A stretch of 64,000 nt of DNA from an uncultured Geobacter sp. (lineage in GTDB: Bacteria; Desulfobacterota; Desulfuromonadia; Geobacterales; Geobacteraceae), in NCBI GenBank assembly GCA_937886325.1, contig CALABV010000229.1, forward strand, positions 1-64,000, written 5' to 3'. Both the position numbers and the translations under genes were made by a program. Positions 63,327 through 64,000 of this stretch are shown piece after piece (the stretch's first letter is position 1; each line of letters opens with the position of its first letter). The notes under the pieces are model-generated. The model did no database searches, was not told the DNA's origin, and saw nothing but the letters and a program-made list of their open reading frames with translations.

Positions 63327-64000
63327 GTGGCGCCGGTGAATTCGTCGCCCGAAGGCCCTCCGAAGTCGACCCGATATACGGATTCCATCAACTTCGCACT
63401 GGAAGGGATCCTGTACGCGGCAAAAAGCCAGAGGCACATGCGCAACCACTTTCTGGCCGCGCTGGTGATTCTGGCCGCCGTCCTGTTTCTTGACGTCTCC
63501 AGCCTGGAATTCATTCTGCTGGTGATCTCCGTATCCTTTGTCCTGTTCGCGGAATTGATGAACACCGCCGTCGAACTGTGCGTGGATATCGTTTCTCCGG
63601 GCTATCATCCCCTTGCCAAGCATGCCAAGGACGTGGCCGCCGGGGCGGTTCTGATTGCCGCCATCGGCGCGGCGGTCATGGGATATCTGATTCTCTCGCG
63701 CTATATCTTCCCCCCCTACAAGGAGGCTTTGGCAATGGTCGGGACACCGACGGAGGTGGGCGCCCTCGTCGCCATCTTGTGTGTGATCATCTCCGTTGTG
63801 ATATTGAAGACCGTGGCCGGGAAAGGGACTCCCCTGGAAGGCGGGAGCGTGAGCGGCCATTCCGCCGTGGCCTTTGCAATCGCGACGATCGTTTCGCTGA
63901 CCACAAAGGATTCCGTCAGCTCTCTCCTGACGGTGACGCTGGCTATCATGGTGAGCACTTCCCGCATTGCCCTGCGTCTTCATACGTTTCGCGAAGTTCT
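63327..64000 (+). CDS. dgkA: diacylglycerol kinase fused to a PAP2-like phosphatase (cut by window end)
   Basis: The GTG follows the ybeY stop with no gap, and the frame runs off the right edge (about 224 residues seen). Residues 18-130 are DgkA: INFALEGILYAAKSQRHMRNH, then AELMNTAVELCVDIVSP and HPLAKHAKDVAAGAV with three helices. Residues 150 onward are another membrane domain with KGTPLEGGSVSGHSAVAF and SRIALRLHTFREV, matching PAP2 phosphatase motifs 2 and 3, the first motif being less clear. The fusion would couple undecaprenol or diacylglycerol phosphorylation with dephosphorylation. Confidence 0.88.
   Translation, partial: MAPVNSSPEGPPKSTRYTDSINFALEGILYAAKSQRHMRNHFLAALVILAAVLFLDVSSLEFILLVISVSFVLFAELMNTAVELCVDIVSPGYHPLAKHAKDVAAGAVLIAAIGAAVMGYLILSRYIFPPYKEALAMVGTPTEVGALVAILCVIISVVILKTVAGKGTPLEGGSVSGHSAVAFAIATIVSLTTKDSVSSLLTVTLAIMVSTSRIALRLHTFREV

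Overview
The window looks like chromosomal DNA of a strictly anaerobic, GC-rich deltaproteobacterium of the Geobacter/Pelobacter (Desulfuromonadales) type. This is inferred from gene content: a tungsten/molybdenum aldehyde:ferredoxin oxidoreductase, several B12-binding radical SAM proteins, a PEP-CTERM surface protein, a small Geobacter-like protein ending in GPERR, a CHASE2 adenylate cyclase, and a pgpH-ybeY-dgkA block. No rRNA, tRNA, CRISPR array or intact insertion sequence was found.

Layout. 1-2995: end of an aldehyde oxidoreductase gene, a nucleoside transporter and a winged-helix regulator. 3018-16561: a tightly overlapping exopolysaccharide/O-antigen cluster with GDP-fucose synthase, Wzx flippase, five glycosyltransferases, two methyltransferases, an epimerase, a DegT aminotransferase and a large YfhO-like membrane protein. 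16624-17860: trmN6-like and DciA/DUF721 genes. 17914-24738: an AT-rich, probably acquired island with a sigma-54 activator reading left and, divergently, an Old Yellow Enzyme/FadH-type reductase, an iron alcohol dehydrogenase and an outer-membrane barrel behind a good sigma-54 promoter. 24909-31663: a 2102-residue repetitive PEP-CTERM protein and its lipoprotein partner. 32130-40789: accessory genes (HisF-like orphan, two B12 radical SAM proteins, a NodZ-like fucosyltransferase, an exported nucleoside deaminase, glgC).

41274-46172 is a Ser/Thr phosphorylation module (membrane protease-FHA, kinase, lipoprotein, zinc-ribbon-FHA, PP2C phosphatase) behind a structured, terminator-bearing leader. 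46474-48329 holds a stand-alone receiver and rhlE. 49161-57422 holds a permease, GAF-HD-GYP, a class II-like cyclic nucleotide phosphodiesterase, a CHASE2 class III cyclase, SH3 and M48 envelope proteins, and an MscS channel with a cyclic-nucleotide-binding domain. This reads as a local cAMP make/break/sense unit and is the most interesting system here. The right end has a PAS protein, enolase, a 7TM-HD phosphodiesterase, ybeY and a DgkA-PAP2 fusion cut by the window edge.

A second theme is a family of heptanucleotide tandem repeats with related cores (roughly GAGTGAA) at four places. Two lie inside the GDP-fucose synthase gene, one spans the stop codon of the YfhO-like gene, and one flanks a ~127-bp intergenic element upstream of the cyclase.
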